From Solirubrobacter sp963837485 (lineage in GTDB: Bacteria > Actinomycetota > Thermoleophilia > Solirubrobacterales > Solirubrobacteraceae): a stretch of 64,000 nt of DNA. The stretch lies in NCBI GenBank assembly GCA_963837485.1, contig CAWINP010000008.1, forward strand, positions 457,997 through 521,996. Reading direction: 5' to 3'. How positions within the stretch are numbered: position 1 is the first letter of the stretch; each line of letters begins with the position of its first letter. The position numbers and the translations under genes were made by a program. This document shows, in pieces, positions 1-7,246 of this stretch. The notes beneath the pieces were generated by a model. The model was given only the letters and a program-made list of their open reading frames with translations, made no database searches and was not told the origin of the DNA.

Positions 1-378
1 CGCGCGCGCGTCGCGACCCTCCTCAAGGTCGAGATCGAGCATCAGGTACAGCAGCTCCCGCCCGACCAGCTGCGTCTCCTCCGAGCGCAGCAGCGGCACG
101 CTCGACAGGTCCTCCATCCGCAGGTCGAAGTGCGCCAGCGGCCGCTTCGCCAGCAGCGCCAGCGGCACGATCCACTCGTTCGCCGACAGCCGCAGGTCGT
201 CGCGATGCTCGACCGGCACCGTGAAGTCGACCGACACCGAGCGCCGCACGAGCTCGTGCGAGAGCACGGTGATCGTCTCCACGCGCCGGTGCCGCCACGC
301 GGCCTGGCGGGTCAGCAGCGCGGCGAAGCCGACCGCGATGTCGCCGGCGCGGTCCTCGAGGACCTCACCCGGCCACAC
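1..378 (-). CDS. hypothetical protein, C-terminal part outside window
   Basis: This is the 5' part of a minus-strand gene that runs off the left edge. Translation from the GTG at 378 gives a protein-like sequence beginning VWPGEVLEDRAGDIAVGF, with a later stretch HFDLRMEDLSSVPLLRSEE. The start lies 14 nt inside the end of the upstream DsbA-like gene, which is typical of translational coupling in this genome. No family is recognised. The composition (alternating acidic and aliphatic residues, few Cys) suggests a cytoplasmic protein. Shorter starts are possible. Confidence 0.5.
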   Translation of the reverse strand, partial: MWPGEVLEDRAGDIAVGFAALLTRQAAWRHRRVETITVLSHELVRRSVSVDFTVPVEHRDDLRLSANEWIVPLALLAKRPLAHFDLRMEDLSSVPLLRSEETQLVGRELLYLMLDLDLEEGRDARA

Positions 379-892
379 TGCGCAGCGCCGCCTCCACCAG
401 CGATGCGTCCCAGCCGCCCAAAAGCACGCCCTCGACGAACATCGCCGGGGTGGCCAAGGCGCCCGAGGAAACCGCCGACCGCACGTCATCGAGCACGCGC
501 TCGGCGTGCCGCCCCTCCCGCATGTCATCCATCAGCGTCGCCACATCGAGCCCCAGCTCTCCCGCGTACGTCAACAGCTCCGCCACCGAGAGCGAATCCT
601 GACGAGCCAGCAGGACGTCGTGGTAGTCCCAGAAGCGATCCTGCGCCGCCGCGCCCTCGGCGGCCAGCGCGGCGCCGTTGGCGGACGGGTGGAGCTCGCC
701 GATCGGAAGGTGCCGCCACGCCGCCGTGAACCAGTCGAAGCCGAGCTCCTGCAGGCCGCGCCACGCCGCCGCGCTCTCGGGATCCTCGTAGTCGCCGAAC
801 ATCACGACGACCGGCCCGCCGGACCCGCGCGCGTGGTCATGCCCGCGCAGGAACGGCGGCGTCAGGCCACCAGCCGCTCGCTCAGCTCCCAC
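365..892 (-). CDS. DsbA/thioredoxin-4-like protein lacking the CxxC active site
   Basis: The 175-residue product resembles the thioredoxin-fold DsbA/Thioredoxin_4 group: a DHARGSGGPVVVMFGDYEDP N-terminal strand, a helical insertion rich in FWDYHDVLLARQ, and the C-terminal ATPAMFVEGVLLGGW segment containing the cis-Pro loop. At the place where active members carry Cys-Pro-x-Cys, this protein reads DYEDPESAAAW, so no redox dithiol is present. It may be a non-redox relative or use another nucleophile. The GTG at 892 overlaps the end of the upstream SDR gene by 31 nt; a shorter start near the GHDHARG segment is possible. Confidence 0.6.
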   Translation of the reverse strand: MGAERAAGGLTPPFLRGHDHARGSGGPVVVMFGDYEDPESAAAWRGLQELGFDWFTAAWRHLPIGELHPSANGAALAAEGAAAQDRFWDYHDVLLARQDSLSVAELLTYAGELGLDVATLMDDMREGRHAERVLDDVRSAVSSGALATPAMFVEGVLLGGWDASLVEAALRSVAG

Positions 893-1629
893 AGCCGCTC
901 CCGCGCGTCCGCGTCGTAGGCCTGTGGATCGGCCCGCGCCTCGCGCTGCCCGTTGAAGTAGCGACCGGTTCCGACGTCATCCAGGATCAACCGCTCGGTC
1001 GCCAGCGCGCCTTCCTCGACCGTGCTGAGGCTCGACCCGCGCGCCTGCAGCACCATCTTGGTGTGCATGTAGGTCGCCGGGTGCAGCGCGTTCACGCTCA
1101 CCCCGGAGCCCTCCAGCCGCGAGGCGAGCGAGAACGTGAACATGATCTGCGCGAGCTTGCTCTGGCAGTACGCGCGCGTCCCGCTCCAGCCGTGCAGCAG
1201 CTGCACATCGTCGAAGTCGATCGCCTGCTGGCCCGCCGACGCGACGTTCACGATCCGCGACGGCGCCGACCGCTTCAGCAGGTCGAGCAGCCGCAGCGTC
1301 AGGAGGAAGTGCGAGAGGTAGTTGACCGCGAAGGTCAGCTCGTATCCGTCCGCGCTCTCCAGGCGCCCCTCGCCCGCCGCCGACCCGATGCCCGCGTTGT
1401 TGACCAGCACGTCGAGCACCGGCTCGCGCTCCAGCACCTCGCCGGCCAGCCGTCGCACGTCGGCCAGCGACGACAGATCCGCGACGTACACGCGCGCGCC
1501 CGGGATCACGCCGGCGGCGCGCTCCGCGGAGCGCCCGTGCACCAGCACCGTCCATTCCCGGTCCGCCAGGTCGCGCGCGACGTGGCGGCCGAGCCCGTCC
1601 GTCGCCCCGGTGATCAGCGCCGTCGGCAT
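862..1629 (-). CDS. short-chain dehydrogenase/reductase (SDR) family oxidoreductase
   Basis: A 255-residue classical/extended-type SDR that would reduce or oxidise a carbonyl or alcohol with NAD(P)H in the cytoplasm. The Rossmann glycine motif TGATDGLG lies at residues 7-14, the NNAG motif at 77-80, the catalytic Ser at 131 (NVASAG), and Tyr154-x-x-x-Lys158 (YCQSK). The C-terminal half, with NALHPATYMHTKM and GRYFNG, resembles retinol-dehydrogenase/WW-oxidoreductase-like SDRs; the substrate cannot be inferred. It appears to be the first gene of a three-gene minus-strand unit with the DsbA-like gene and the partial gene downstream. It is divergent from the sensor kinase, with 79 bp between start codons. 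Confidence 0.88.
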   Translation of the reverse strand: MPTALITGATDGLGRHVARDLADREWTVLVHGRSAERAAGVIPGARVYVADLSSLADVRRLAGEVLEREPVLDVLVNNAGIGSAAGEGRLESADGYELTFAVNYLSHFLLTLRLLDLLKRSAPSRIVNVASAGQQAIDFDDVQLLHGWSGTRAYCQSKLAQIMFTFSLASRLEGSGVSVNALHPATYMHTKMVLQARGSSLSTVEEGALATERLILDDVGTGRYFNGQREARADPQAYDADARERLWELSERLVA

Positions 1630-1708
1630 AAGGGAGCTAACCGTACCCGGCCGCGTGGCAGCCGTACTGCGCGGCGGTTCTGAAGCGGGTTAGCATCGCC
1701 CGGTTCCC

Positions 1709-3259
1709 ATGGCGGCGGCCAACGTCCCCATCACGCGCGATCTGCTCAGCCGGCTCGCCTCCGGCACCGCGGGCGTCGTCGGCGGCGCGTTCCTGCGCCG
1801 GCTCGTGGCCGAGCTCGGCGCCGCGCTCAACGCCGAGGTCGCGTTCGTAGCCGAGCTCGTCGAGGAGCTCCCCGGCTGCGCGCGTACGATCGCCAGCGCG
1901 ACCGCTCCCGGCATCGAGCTCGGCGAGGGCTATGAGTTCGAGCTCAAGGGCACCCCGTGCGAGCACGCGTACTCGTGCGAGCTGCTGCGCATCCCCGCCA
2001 ACGCCCGCGATCGCTATCCGAGCGACGGCTTCCTGCGCCGCTACGAGCTCGAGGGCTACATCGCGCTCGCCCTGCGCGGCGCCGACGGCCGCCCGATCGG
2101 CCACATCGCCGTGATCTCCAGCCAGCGGCTCGACGTCACCCCCGACGAGCTCGCCGCGCTTCAGATCTTCGGCGCCCGGGCCGCCGCCGAGGTCGAGCGC
2201 CGCCGCCACGAGGCGACGCTGCGCGCCCGGACCGTCGAGGTCGCCGCCTCGCGCGCCCGCGCGTTGCAGGCGGCCGACGAGGAGCGCCGCCGCATCGGGC
2301 GCGACCTGCACGACGGCGCGCAGCAGCGGCTCGTGGTGCTCGGCCAGGCGCTCGACCTCGCGCTGCGCGACATCGAGAAGAACCCCGAGGGCGCCGCCAC
2401 CCGCCTCGCCACCGCCCGTGAGCAGGCGACGCTCGCCGGCCGGGAGCTGCGGGAGCTGGCCCGCGGGCTGCACCCGGTCGGGCTCGAGAAGGGCCTCGCA
2501 GGAGCGCTCGCCGCGCTGGCCGTCCAGTCGCCGATCCCGCTGCGGATCGCCGCGATCCCCGCGCGCCGCCTCCCGCCGGTGGTGGAGGCGACCGTGTGGT
2601 TCCTCATCTCCGAGGCGCTCTCGAACGCGATCAAGCACGCGGACGCGACCGACCTGCGCGTCGACATCGTCCAGCACGGACGCACGCTCGTCGTGGAGGT
2701 CGTCGACGACGGCACCGGCGGCGCGCGCGTCGACGACGGCACGGGACTGCTCGGGCTCCAGGCGCGCGTCGAGTCGCTCGGAGGCCGTCTGGTGATCGAC
2801 AGCCCGCCCGGCGAGGGCACGCGCCTCGCCGCGACGATCCCGCTCGCCCCCTGGCGGACGGCGCGCGACCCGTTCCTCGAGTTCGGCCATGCCGGCGACG
2901 GCGGCCGCGGCCGCACGAAGATCGAGGAGGTGCTCGCCGGCACGCGGACGAGCGCCGTCTCGCTCGCGCGCGAGTGGGAGCTCGAGGGCGGCCCGCCGCG
3001 GATCGGCCAGCGCCTGCCGGTGTTCGACCACACCGGCCGCAAGTACGGCGTCGTGGAGGTCGTGCGCGTCGCGCTCGTGCCGTTCGGCGACGTCGACCCG
3101 GAGACGATCGACGGCGAGCCCGGAATGGACGACTGGCACGAGGGCCGCCGCGAGGCCTACGAGGCCTGCCGCGAGGAGATCGCCGCCCTGCTCGGCGAGC
3201 CGGCCTGGCGGCTGACCGACTCCGAGCCGATGGTGATCCTCTGGTACCGCCAAATCTAA
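1709..3259 (+). CDS. GAF-containing NarL-type sensor histidine kinase fused to a C-terminal ASCH-like domain
   Basis: A soluble 516-residue kinase with no membrane segment. Residues about 10-165 form a GAF-like sensory domain with Cys84 and Cys90. A HisKA_3 dimerisation domain carries the phospho-accepting His201 in RRIGRDLHDGAQQR, followed by a HATPase_c domain with the N-box around EALSNAIKH (301-310) and the G-box DDGTGLLGLQAR. Unusually, about 130 further residues (387-516) look like an ASCH domain: a GRTKIEEVLAGTRTSAVSL start, then RLPVFDHTGRKYGVVEVVRV and VPFGDVDPETID. ASCH domains are proposed RNA- or nucleotide-binding modules. No response regulator lies beside the gene. The stop codon lies inside a long palindrome. 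Confidence 0.85.
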   Translation: MAAANVPITRDLLSRLASGTAGVVGGAFLRRLVAELGAALNAEVAFVAELVEELPGCARTIASATAPGIELGEGYEFELKGTPCEHAYSCELLRIPANARDRYPSDGFLRRYELEGYIALALRGADGRPIGHIAVISSQRLDVTPDELAALQIFGARAAAEVERRRHEATLRARTVEVAASRARALQAADEERRRIGRDLHDGAQQRLVVLGQALDLALRDIEKNPEGAATRLATAREQATLAGRELRELARGLHPVGLEKGLAGALAALAVQSPIPLRIAAIPARRLPPVVEATVWFLISEALSNAIKHADATDLRVDIVQHGRTLVVEVVDDGTGGARVDDGTGLLGLQARVESLGGRLVIDSPPGEGTRLAATIPLAPWRTARDPFLEFGHAGDGGRGRTKIEEVLAGTRTSAVSLAREWELEGGPPRIGQRLPVFDHTGRKYGVVEVVRVALVPFGDVDPETIDGEPGMDDWHEGRREAYEACREEIAALLGEPAWRLTDSEPMVILWYRQI

Positions 3260-3300
3260 AGGGGGTCAGGCACCTTTAGTAAACGTGCCTGACCCCTTTA
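3257..3300. terminator. long palindrome between convergent genes, probable bidirectional terminator / REP-like repeat
   Basis: TAAAGGGGGTCAGGCAC (3257-3273) and GTGCCTGACCCCTTTA (3285-3300) are inverted copies with one extra G on the left, and the 11-base loop can pair further (TTTA/TAAA). It is a hairpin with U-rich flanks on both strands, placed exactly between two convergent genes. Both TAA stop codons, of the kinase (3257-3259) and of the Lrp gene (3298-3300), are the outer ends of the arms. The GGGGTCAGGCAC core resembles REP/RAYT-type palindromes seen in other phyla; that link comes from memory and is not verified here. Confidence 0.7.
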
Positions 3301-3768
3301 GGTGACGGCGGCCGAGATGAGCGGCTCCACCCTGTAGGGGATCTGCCGCGTCATCGAGATCGCGCTGATCGACCGCTGCACGGCCCCCTTCTGGAGCATG
3401 CCGTTGATGACGTCCTGGAGGTGGCCGTTGTCGTGCGCGACGACCCGGCACAGCAGGTCGCGGTCGCCGGTGACGCCGTGGGCCTCCAGCACCTCGGGCA
3501 CGCGCCGCAGACCGGCGACGGCCTCGTCGAGCCGCCCCTGGACGATCTCCAGCGACACGAACGCGAGCACGGGATAGCCCATCTGCATCGGGTCGAGCTC
3601 CGGCCCGAAGCCGGTGATCACGCCGCGCCGCTGGAGCTTGTCCATGCGTGCCTGCACCGTCCCGCGCGCGACGCCGAGCCGGCGTGAGACCTCGAGCACC
3701 CCGATCCGCGGGTTGGTGCGCAGCGTGAGCAGGAGCCGGGCGTCGAGCTGATCGATCTCGTCTGGCAT
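3298..3768 (-). CDS. Lrp/AsnC family transcriptional regulator
   Basis: A 156-residue regulator with an N-terminal AsnC-type helix-turn-helix (MPDEIDQLDARLLLTLRTNP, then GVLEVSRRLGVARGTVQARM with LQRRGVITGF) and a C-terminal RAM/ACT-like ligand domain (YPVLAFVSLEI through HLQDVINGML). The family binds DNA as dimers or octamers and responds to amino acids. The gene is divergent from the phenylalanine hydroxylase gene, so control of phenylalanine catabolism is the natural guess. The ATG at 3768 was chosen because the HTH begins immediately after it, although the frame is open far upstream. Confidence 0.9.
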   Translation of the reverse strand: MPDEIDQLDARLLLTLRTNPRIGVLEVSRRLGVARGTVQARMDKLQRRGVITGFGPELDPMQMGYPVLAFVSLEIVQGRLDEAVAGLRRVPEVLEAHGVTGDRDLLCRVVAHDNGHLQDVINGMLQKGAVQRSISAISMTRQIPYRVEPLISAAVT

Positions 3769-3793
3769 TTTGACCACCGATTCGAGGATTTCT

Positions 3794-3816
3794 GTACGCA
3801 GACTGTGCAGGCGTAC
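3794..3816. promoter_or_regulatory. candidate Lrp operator (inverted repeat) between lrp and phhA
   Basis: GTACGC (3794-3799) and GCGTAC (3811-3816) form a perfect inverted repeat around an 11-base spacer, giving about 17 bp centre to centre, in the 93-bp divergent region. The spacer contains CTGTGCAG, itself a smaller dyad. The position fits an autoregulatory site for the adjacent Lrp-type regulator that also controls the hydroxylase. No convincing -35/-10 pair was found for either gene. Confidence 0.4.
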
Positions 3817-3861
3817 CAGGGCTTTGACGAAGACTTGCACATATGCTGTCGTGTCGGCGCG

Positions 3862-4752
3862 ATGTTCGAGGAGGGTCAGCTCTACTCGCCGGTCACGCAG
3901 TCCGACGACGGCGCCGTCGTCGTGCACCTCGGCGCCGGCCACCCGGGGTTCAACGACCCGGTGTATCGCGAGCGCCGGAACGAGATCGCCGCGGGCGCGC
4001 TGGCCTGGGAGTCGGGCGCGCCGGTGCGGCGAGTCGCCTACACCGAGGCCGAGAACGAGGTCTGGCGGCTGGTCTCCGCCGAGCTCGCGGTCAAGCACGA
4101 GCGCTACGCGGTGCGCGAGTTCAACGAGGCCAAGGCCGCGGTCGGCCTGCCGGAGGATCGCGTACCGCAGCTCGCCGAGGTGACCGAGCGCCTCGCGCCG
4201 CTGACCGGATTCGCCTACCACCCGGCGCCGGGCCTGGTCGACCTGCGCTGCTTCTACGGCTCGCTGGGCGAGGGCGTGTTCCACTCGACGCAGTACGTCC
4301 GCCATCCCTCGCAGCCGCTGTACACGCCGGAGCCGGACATCATCCACGAGGTCATCGGCCACGGGAACATGCTCGGCTCGCGGCGCTTCGCCGCGCTCAA
4401 GCGGGCCGCCGGAGCCGCCGTCGCGCGGCTGGAGAGCGACGCCGCCGTGCAGGCGGTCGCGGACGTCTTCTGGTTCTCGATGGAGTTCGGGGTCATGTAC
4501 GAGGAGGGGGAGCTGCGCGCCTACGGCGCCGGCATCCTCTCCTCGTACGGGGAGATCGAGGAGTTCCGCGCGATGGAGATCCGCCCGCTCGACGTCGCCG
4601 CGATGGCGAGCGCCGAGTACGACATCACCTCCTACCAGCCGGTGCTGTTCGCGGCCGAGTCGCTCGGCCAGCTCGAGCAGGTCGTCGGCGGCTTCTTCGA
4701 GACCGCCGACGACGACACCCCGGCTCGCCTCGGGCTCGCCGTCACAGCCTGA
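3862..4752 (+). CDS. phhA: phenylalanine 4-monooxygenase (biopterin-dependent aromatic amino acid hydroxylase)
   Basis: This enzyme converts phenylalanine to tyrosine with O2 and a reduced pterin at a non-haem iron. The 296-residue catalytic domain carries the iron ligands His162 and His167 in the motif PDIIHEVIGHGNML and Glu208 in WFSMEFGVMYEEG. The preceding HPAPGLVDLRCFYGSLGEGVF and QYVRHPSQPLYTPEPD stretches are characteristic of the AAAH family. No N-terminal ACT regulatory domain is present, as in other bacterial enzymes. The ATG at 3862 is preferred; an in-frame GTG at 3805 would add 19 residues across the putative operator. It is divergent from the Lrp gene. Confidence 0.9.
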   Translation: MFEEGQLYSPVTQSDDGAVVVHLGAGHPGFNDPVYRERRNEIAAGALAWESGAPVRRVAYTEAENEVWRLVSAELAVKHERYAVREFNEAKAAVGLPEDRVPQLAEVTERLAPLTGFAYHPAPGLVDLRCFYGSLGEGVFHSTQYVRHPSQPLYTPEPDIIHEVIGHGNMLGSRRFAALKRAAGAAVARLESDAAVQAVADVFWFSMEFGVMYEEGELRAYGAGILSSYGEIEEFRAMEIRPLDVAAMASAEYDITSYQPVLFAAESLGQLEQVVGGFFETADDDTPARLGLAVTA

Positions 4753-5290
4753 ACGGCGCGGGACGCGGGAGCACGGCCGCGCGCTCGACCGTCCGCACCC
4801 ACTCGTAGGCGAGCGCCTTGCAGTGCGTGAGCGCGACCCCCGCGTCGCGCAGCCGCGCGAGCCCGCGCGCGTGCATCTCGCCCGGCGAGAACGTCGCGTC
4901 CTCGACGACGACCACGCGCAGGCCGGCGTCGAGCAGGCCGACCGCCGACTGATAGACGCAGACGTCGGTCTCGAAGCCGACCAGCACCGCGGCGCCGCGC
5001 CCGGTGTCGCGCACCGCCTGCAGGATCTCCGGCGTGCCGGCCAGGCCGAACGTCGGCTTGGTGAGCACCGGCGTCCCGGGCGCGAGCGCGATCTCCGTCC
5101 GGCCGTTGCGCTCCGGCTCTTCCTCGGTCGCCACCACCGGCACGTCGAGCGTGCGCGCAAGCTCGGCGAGCCACGCGGCGCGGGCCAGGGCGTCCAAGGC
5201 AGCCGGACGATCCGGCAGGTCCTCCGGAAAGAAGCCCGGCTGCGCGTCGACGCACACCAGCAGGCAGTCCTCGTGCGCGATCAGCGGCAT
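4742..5290 (-). CDS. isochorismatase-like cysteine hydrolase
   Basis: A 182-residue protein of the isochorismatase/nicotinamidase superfamily. The catalytic triad is visible as Asp15 (LVCVDAQPGF), Lys78 (VLTKPTFGL) and Cys111 (GFETDVCVYQSA). The substrate is unknown; relatives hydrolyse amides such as nicotinamide or ureido acids. It converges with the phenylalanine hydroxylase gene (11-nt overlap of the 3' ends) and is divergent from the deaminase gene with only 20 bp between start codons, so the two must share promoter space. Confidence 0.88.
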   Translation of the reverse strand: MPLIAHEDCLLVCVDAQPGFFPEDLPDRPAALDALARAAWLAELARTLDVPVVATEEEPERNGRTEIALAPGTPVLTKPTFGLAGTPEILQAVRDTGRGAAVLVGFETDVCVYQSAVGLLDAGLRVVVVEDATFSPGEMHARGLARLRDAGVALTHCKALAYEWVRTVERAAVLPRPAPFRL

Positions 5291-5310
5291 GTGCGTATGT
5301 TGGAGGTTGG

Positions 5311-5739
5311 ATGGACGAGACCGACGAACGCCACCTGCGCCGGGCGATCGAGCTCGCCGGCGAGGCCCGCGCGGCCGGCGACATGCCGTTCGGGTCGCTG
5401 CTCGTCGGCCCGGCCGGCCAGGTGCTCGCGGAGGACCGCAACACCGTCGTGACGGGCGGCGACATCTCGGCCCACCCCGAGTTCAAGCTCGCGCTGTGGG
5501 CGTCGCGCGAGCTCGATGCCGAGGCCGCCGCGAAGACGACGATGTACACCAGCTGCCAGCCATGCGGGATGTGCGGCGGCGCGATCGCGCGCTCCGGCCT
5601 CGGCCGCGTCGTCTACGCGCTGTCGGGCGAGCAGCTGGGGTCGCTCGGCGCGTCCAGCCCGGACGCCCGCGTGGTGGCGTTCGACGGCCCGGCGCTGTTC
5701 GACGAGGCGCGCGTGCCCGTCGACGGCTATTACCGCTGA
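5311..5739 (+). CDS. CDA-superfamily nucleoside/cytosine-type deaminase
   Basis: A 142-residue zinc deaminase. The catalytic motif reads His55-Pro-Glu57 (ISAHPEFKLALW) instead of the commoner His-Ala-Glu, followed by the second zinc motif Pro84-Cys85-x-x-Cys88 (TSCQPCGMC). MPFGSLLVG is the typical N-terminal strand. It is expected to deaminate a purine or pyrimidine base or nucleoside; the exact substrate is not inferable. A GGAGG sequence lies a few bases before the ATG. It is divergent from the isochorismatase-like gene. Confidence 0.85.
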   Translation: MDETDERHLRRAIELAGEARAAGDMPFGSLLVGPAGQVLAEDRNTVVTGGDISAHPEFKLALWASRELDAEAAAKTTMYTSCQPCGMCGGAIARSGLGRVVYALSGEQLGSLGASSPDARVVAFDGPALFDEARVPVDGYYR

Positions 5740-5838
5740 GCGACGCAAGCTCCCCGTACCCGCCCTCGCCGTGCAGCTCAGCACCCGGTGGTGACCGTGC
5801 GCATTGCGCCGTGACCGGTGCGCTGTGCGGGGCGTGAC

Positions 5839-5923
5839 GGTGCTGACGGGGAATCGAACCCCGGCGCGTGCCCCGCGCGCACCATTAGGGTGCAACTTCC
5901 GGGCAGTTGCCGCCCTGGTGCTC
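5839..5923 (-). other. tRNA-like remnant (T-arm, long variable arm and two further arms, no matching acceptor strand)
   Basis: On the minus strand a perfect T-arm CGGGG-TTCGATT-CCCCG is followed by TCAGCACC as the would-be 3' acceptor strand. Upstream, in order, are a GCGCG/CGCGC hairpin like a class II variable arm, a TGCAC/GTGCG stem around CCTAATG where an anticodon arm would be, and a GGGC/GCCC stem like a D-arm. The loop lacks U33, and no complementary 5' acceptor (GGTGCTGA) occurs upstream. It is therefore not a normal tRNA. A decayed tRNA or an attachment-site remnant is possible. Confidence 0.3.
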
Positions 5924-5935
5924 GCCGCTGCCCGG

Positions 5936-6406
5936 CTACCGACTTGCGTCTTCGATCAGGTCTGCCGTCCAGTTGTGCTCCTGGATCGCGGTGTCGAGCT
6001 CGCGCCGCTCGCGCGCGAGGTCGTCCAGCTCAGAGCGCAGCGCAGCCACGTCGATCTGCCGCGTGAGGCGGATCTCCGAGCGCGAATAGCGCGCCTGCGT
6101 CTGCGCCACGGCGTCGAGCGACGAGCGCAGCACGCCCTGGCGGACTGCGAGTACGTCGCGCCGGGCAAGCGCGGCGGTCACGCTCTGGCCGCTCGGCAGC
6201 CGGCCGGACGCGTTGGTGAGGTTGATCGCGGTGATCAGCCGCTCGAGCTCGGCGGCCAGCTCGCCGAGCTCCGCGAGCAGGCGCGACGGATCCTCGGGCG
6301 GCGAGTCGCCCTCCTGCACCACCGCACTCGCCTGCAGGCGAGCGCCGATCTGCGCGATCCGCTTCTGCACGTCAGCGCGCAGCGTCAACGCCTCGCCGAG
6401 CCTCAT
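5936..6406 (-). CDS. DIP1984 family protein
   Basis: A 156-residue cytoplasmic, mostly helical protein. The N-terminal LGEALTLRADVQKRIAQI, the NLTNASGRLPSGQSVTAAL segment and the C-terminal IQEHNWTADLIEDASR are recognisable features of the DIP1984/septicolysin-like family, whose function is unknown. Predicted coiled-coil heptads cover roughly residues 40-65 and 115-140. It is divergent from the alpha/beta hydrolase gene with 24 bp between start codons. Confidence 0.75.
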   Translation of the reverse strand: MRLGEALTLRADVQKRIAQIGARLQASAVVQEGDSPPEDPSRLLAELGELAAELERLITAINLTNASGRLPSGQSVTAALARRDVLAVRQGVLRSSLDAVAQTQARYSRSEIRLTRQIDVAALRSELDDLARERRELDTAIQEHNWTADLIEDASR

Positions 6407-6430
6407 GCCGCGCAGCGTAGCCTCACGAGC

Positions 6431-7195
6431 GTGTTCGGCGCGTCACACCGCGGCGGCTCGGGGCCGCCGCTCGTCCTGCTGCACGGCTTCTTCGACACCT
6501 GGCGCGTGTGGGAGCTGGTCCTGCCCGCGCTCGAGCGCGAGCGCGACGTGCTCGCGGTCACCTTGGCGGGCCATGCGGGCGGGCCGGAGCTGCCCGATGA
6601 GCTGGACGACGACGCGCTGGCCGACGCGGCGGAGCGGGCGATGGACGCGGCCGGATTCGAGCTCGCACAGATCGCCGGCAACTCGCTCGGCGGGTTCGTG
6701 GCGCTCCAGCTCGCGGCGCGCGGGCGGGCGAGCGGCGTCGTGGCGTTCGCGCCCGCCGGCGGCTGGGACACACAGCCCGGCGTGTTCGCGCTCCAGCGTG
6801 AGATGCACGATGCACTGAAGGCCGCCGCGCCGCACGCGGATGCGCTGGTGGCGACGCCGGAAGGCCGGCGCGCCGCCACGCGCTACACGGCCGTCAACTA
6901 CCGGCACATCCCCGCCGAGCTGCTCGCGCACCAGACGCGCGGCGCCGCGGCCTGCGATGCGCCGCGAATGCTCGCGCAGGCCGAACACGCGCGCTGGGAC
7001 CTCGACTTCGCACGAATCGCCTGCCCGATCCGGATCGTGTGGGGCACGGAGGACCGCCTGCTCGAGTGGCCGCAGGCCGCCTCGCGTTACCGCCGGCTGC
7101 TGCCTCACGCCGACTGGGTCGAGCTCGAAGGCGTCGGCCACTGCCCGCAGCTCGACGTACCGCTGGAGACCGCCCAGCTGATCCTCGGACTGTGA
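6431..7195 (+). CDS. alpha/beta hydrolase
   Basis: A 254-residue alpha/beta-fold hydrolase. It has the oxyanion-hole motif LLHGFFDTWRVW, the nucleophile elbow GNSLGG, the acid in WGTEDRLLEWP and the catalytic His in EGVGHCPQLDVP. The GTG at 6431 begins just before the conserved beta-strand; the open frame upstream does not look like protein. The substrate is unknown, and no neighbour points to a pathway. There is no signal peptide, so it should be cytoplasmic. Confidence 0.82.
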   Translation: MFGASHRGGSGPPLVLLHGFFDTWRVWELVLPALERERDVLAVTLAGHAGGPELPDELDDDALADAAERAMDAAGFELAQIAGNSLGGFVALQLAARGRASGVVAFAPAGGWDTQPGVFALQREMHDALKAAAPHADALVATPEGRRAATRYTAVNYRHIPAELLAHQTRGAAACDAPRMLAQAEHARWDLDFARIACPIRIVWGTEDRLLEWPQAASRYRRLLPHADWVELEGVGHCPQLDVPLETAQLILGL

Positions 7196-7246
7196 GTTGT
7201 CGATTTCGGGCGCGCCCGTTTGTCGGCTGTGTAGAACGACGAAAGG

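Noticed and set aside
2161..3042. Long antisense open frames over the sensor kinase and many other genes
   Set aside because: They are Arg/Ser/Ala-rich shadows expected in very GC-rich DNA; the opposite strand encodes clearly recognisable domains.
3769..5160. Minus-strand open frame continuing upstream of the Lrp gene
   Set aside because: It is antisense to phenylalanine hydroxylase and lacks protein-like composition; the regulator starts at 3768 with its HTH.
5779..5923. Circularly permuted tRNA or tmRNA
   Set aside because: The 8-bp TCAGCACC/GGTGCTGA match fits the permuted order, but no U33, no recognisable tag-peptide frame and no precedent in Actinobacteria; kept only as a tRNA-like remnant.
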